A stretch of DNA of 5,752 nt from Nanobdellota archaeon. GTDB taxonomy: Archaea; Nanobdellota; Nanobdellia; Pacearchaeales; GW2011-AR1. The notes below the pieces were generated by a model. The model had not been told where the DNA came from. It searched no databases and was given only the letters and a program-made list of their open reading frames with translations. This document shows, in pieces, positions 4,918 through 5,752 of the stretch (position 1 is its first letter; the number at the start of each line of letters is the position of its first letter). The stretch is taken from the NCBI GenBank assembly GCA_020056045.1, contig JAGVIM010000016.1, positions 1 to 5,752 on the forward strand. Direction: 5' to 3'. A program made the position numbers and the translations under genes.

Positions 4918-5752
4918 TCAAAACCATTTCTCGATTGATTCTTGTTTTTCGGTGTCTCTTCCAAATATACTTTCTATATACTTTTTTGTAAGTTCCAAGT
5001 CTTGCTTAATATAAGCTGGAACATTAAAATTATTTGCCAAATCTATGGCTGGCTCTAAATATTTTACAATACTGCCATAAGAAATTGTAAAAATTAATTT
5101 AGGATTTCCACATTTAATACATTTTCCATTTAAGGGAGGCCTCCTATAAATTTCATTACATTTTCCACATCTAAAATTTTGTTGACTAAACTTTCTTAAA
5201 TTACCTTTTAAATCTTTCATAAAATGTCTATCAATAATTAATCTTGCAACATCTGCTTGATCAACACTTCTAAGTTTTGTACATAAATCCATTTGATGTC
5301 TGACTTTATCATGCATAGTTGGAAGAGTTTTATAAGAAGAACATGTTGCACCCATATTAAAGTTAAAAGAATCATGAGTAAATCCTGTATTTACATAAGG
5401 GTCTTCCCCTCTTGCAATTCTCTGCTTAACCATTTCAATTTTAATTTCACTTGAATGAATTCTCTTTTCAGCTTTTTCATATAATTCTAAGGGATAATTA
5501 TTAACTAATTCAAAATCCAAAATCTGATCATCAACCTCCTTAGCATAAATCTTTCCATTTAAAACTAAAGGAGCATCCTGAGTTCCACCTCTATGAGAAG
5601 GTAAAAAAGATCTTGAAAAATTTATTAAAACATCAAGTAATAACATGAGTGCAGCTTCATCTCCATCGCATTGAAAATTTACAATGGAATTAGCAACAAC
5701 CAAATGATTTTCACTTTCTACATTTAGACAATAACTTTCTTTTTTCCCCCTA
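4918..5752 (-). CDS. polC: D-family DNA polymerase large subunit DP2, C-terminal end, with the tail of an intein (runs off right edge)
   Basis: PolD is a replicative polymerase of Euryarchaeota and related archaea; DP2 holds the polymerase active site and works with the DP1 exonuclease subunit. 277 residues are visible, with no stop before the right edge. The first 27 are the end of an intein. The mature sequence then starts CDGDEAALMLLLD, whose two Asp residues are the essential catalytic carboxylates in Pyrococcus DP2. RGGTQDAPLVLN, GFTHDSFNFNMGA and VDQADVARLIIDRH follow as in other DP2 proteins. A zinc-binding segment has Cys195, Cys198, Cys211 and Cys214 (CGKC...CIKC), preceded by DLKGNLRKFSQQNFR. 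The C-terminus QESIEKWF is a PIP-box-like peptide. A TTG codon at 5701-5703 is not a start; it is a Leu inside the intein. The gene converges on the TrmB-like gene. Confidence 0.95.
   Translation of the reverse strand, partial: RGKKESYCLNVESENHLVVANSIVNFQCDGDEAALMLLLDVLINFSRSFLPSHRGGTQDAPLVLNGKIYAKEVDDQILDFELVNNYPLELYEKAEKRIHSSEIKIEMVKQRIARGEDPYVNTGFTHDSFNFNMGATCSSYKTLPTMHDKVRHQMDLCTKLRSVDQADVARLIIDRHFMKDLKGNLRKFSQQNFRCGKCNEIYRRPPLNGKCIKCGNPKLIFTISYGSIVKYLEPAIDLANNFNVPAYIKQDLELTKKYIESIFGRDTEKQESIEKWF
4921..4944 (-). other. PIP-box (PCNA-interacting peptide) at the DP2 C-terminus
   Basis: The last eight codons encode QESIEKWF, which fits the PIP consensus Q-x-x-[I/L/M]-x-x-aromatic-aromatic. 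The stop codon follows directly. Euryarchaeal DP2 subunits are known to end in a similar PCNA-binding peptide, so this should tether the polymerase to the sliding clamp. Confidence 0.75.
5671..5751 (-). other. C-terminal end of an intein in DP2 (rest outside window)
   Basis: Upstream of the catalytic motif the frame stays open and encodes a 27-residue stretch typical of intein splicing blocks F and G: YCLNVES, then NHLVVAN, then SIVNFQ before the extein Cys. Block F of inteins has the pattern Y-x-L-x-V-E, then N-H and A-N, which is met here. The +1 residue is Cys, as splicing needs. The intein ends in Gln instead of Asn and has Phe in place of the usual penultimate His. DP2 inteins of Pyrococcus are known at this insertion point, and a Gln-terminated one has been reported to splice. 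Whether this intein has a homing endonuclease cannot be seen. Confidence 0.85.

Noticed and set aside
5701..5703. TTG as the start of the DP2 gene
   Set aside because: The frame continues open to the right edge and encodes intein block F residues upstream of it, so this codon is an internal Leu.

Overview
The window is AT-rich and looks archaeal. It carries the C-terminal end of the large subunit (DP2) of the archaeal D-family DNA polymerase, a TrmB-type winged-helix regulator, TATA-box promoters placed where leaderless transcripts would start at the ATG, and no convincing Shine-Dalgarno site before any start codon. D-family polymerase argues against Crenarchaeota. The AT-richness, compact layout and style of the TrmB-like protein would suit a small-genome euryarchaeal or DPANN lineage, but that placement is an inference.

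Left part (1-1968, all minus strand): a purine block. purF (amidophosphoribosyltransferase, first step of de novo purine synthesis) is followed after 17 bp by purA (adenylosuccinate synthetase, first step from IMP to AMP), which runs off the left edge after 38 codons. Upstream of purF lies a broken second copy of the purF 5' end. It keeps a TATA box at the same distance from its ATG and 11 PurF-like codons, then stops at TGA exactly where a 23-bp tandem repeat begins.

Middle (1998-4743): a minus-strand pair made of a lysine-2,3-aminomutase-like radical SAM protein and, 3 bp downstream, a 91-residue helical protein of unknown function. A TrmB-family regulator is transcribed divergently from the radical SAM gene across a promoter region of about 100 bp that contains small palindromes. 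The regulator may control this pair and itself.

Right part (4744-5752): a 174-bp convergent intergenic stretch packed with inverted repeats (terminator and/or unrecognised structured RNA), then the 3' end of the DP2 gene on the minus strand. The last 27 residues of an intein are visible at the right edge. It is inserted directly before the catalytic CDGDE motif and ends in Gln rather than Asn. DP2 itself ends in a PCNA-interacting (PIP-box-like) peptide.

The most notable items are the decayed purF copy with its repeat, the Gln-terminated intein at the polymerase active site, and the densely folded intergenic region 4752-4912.
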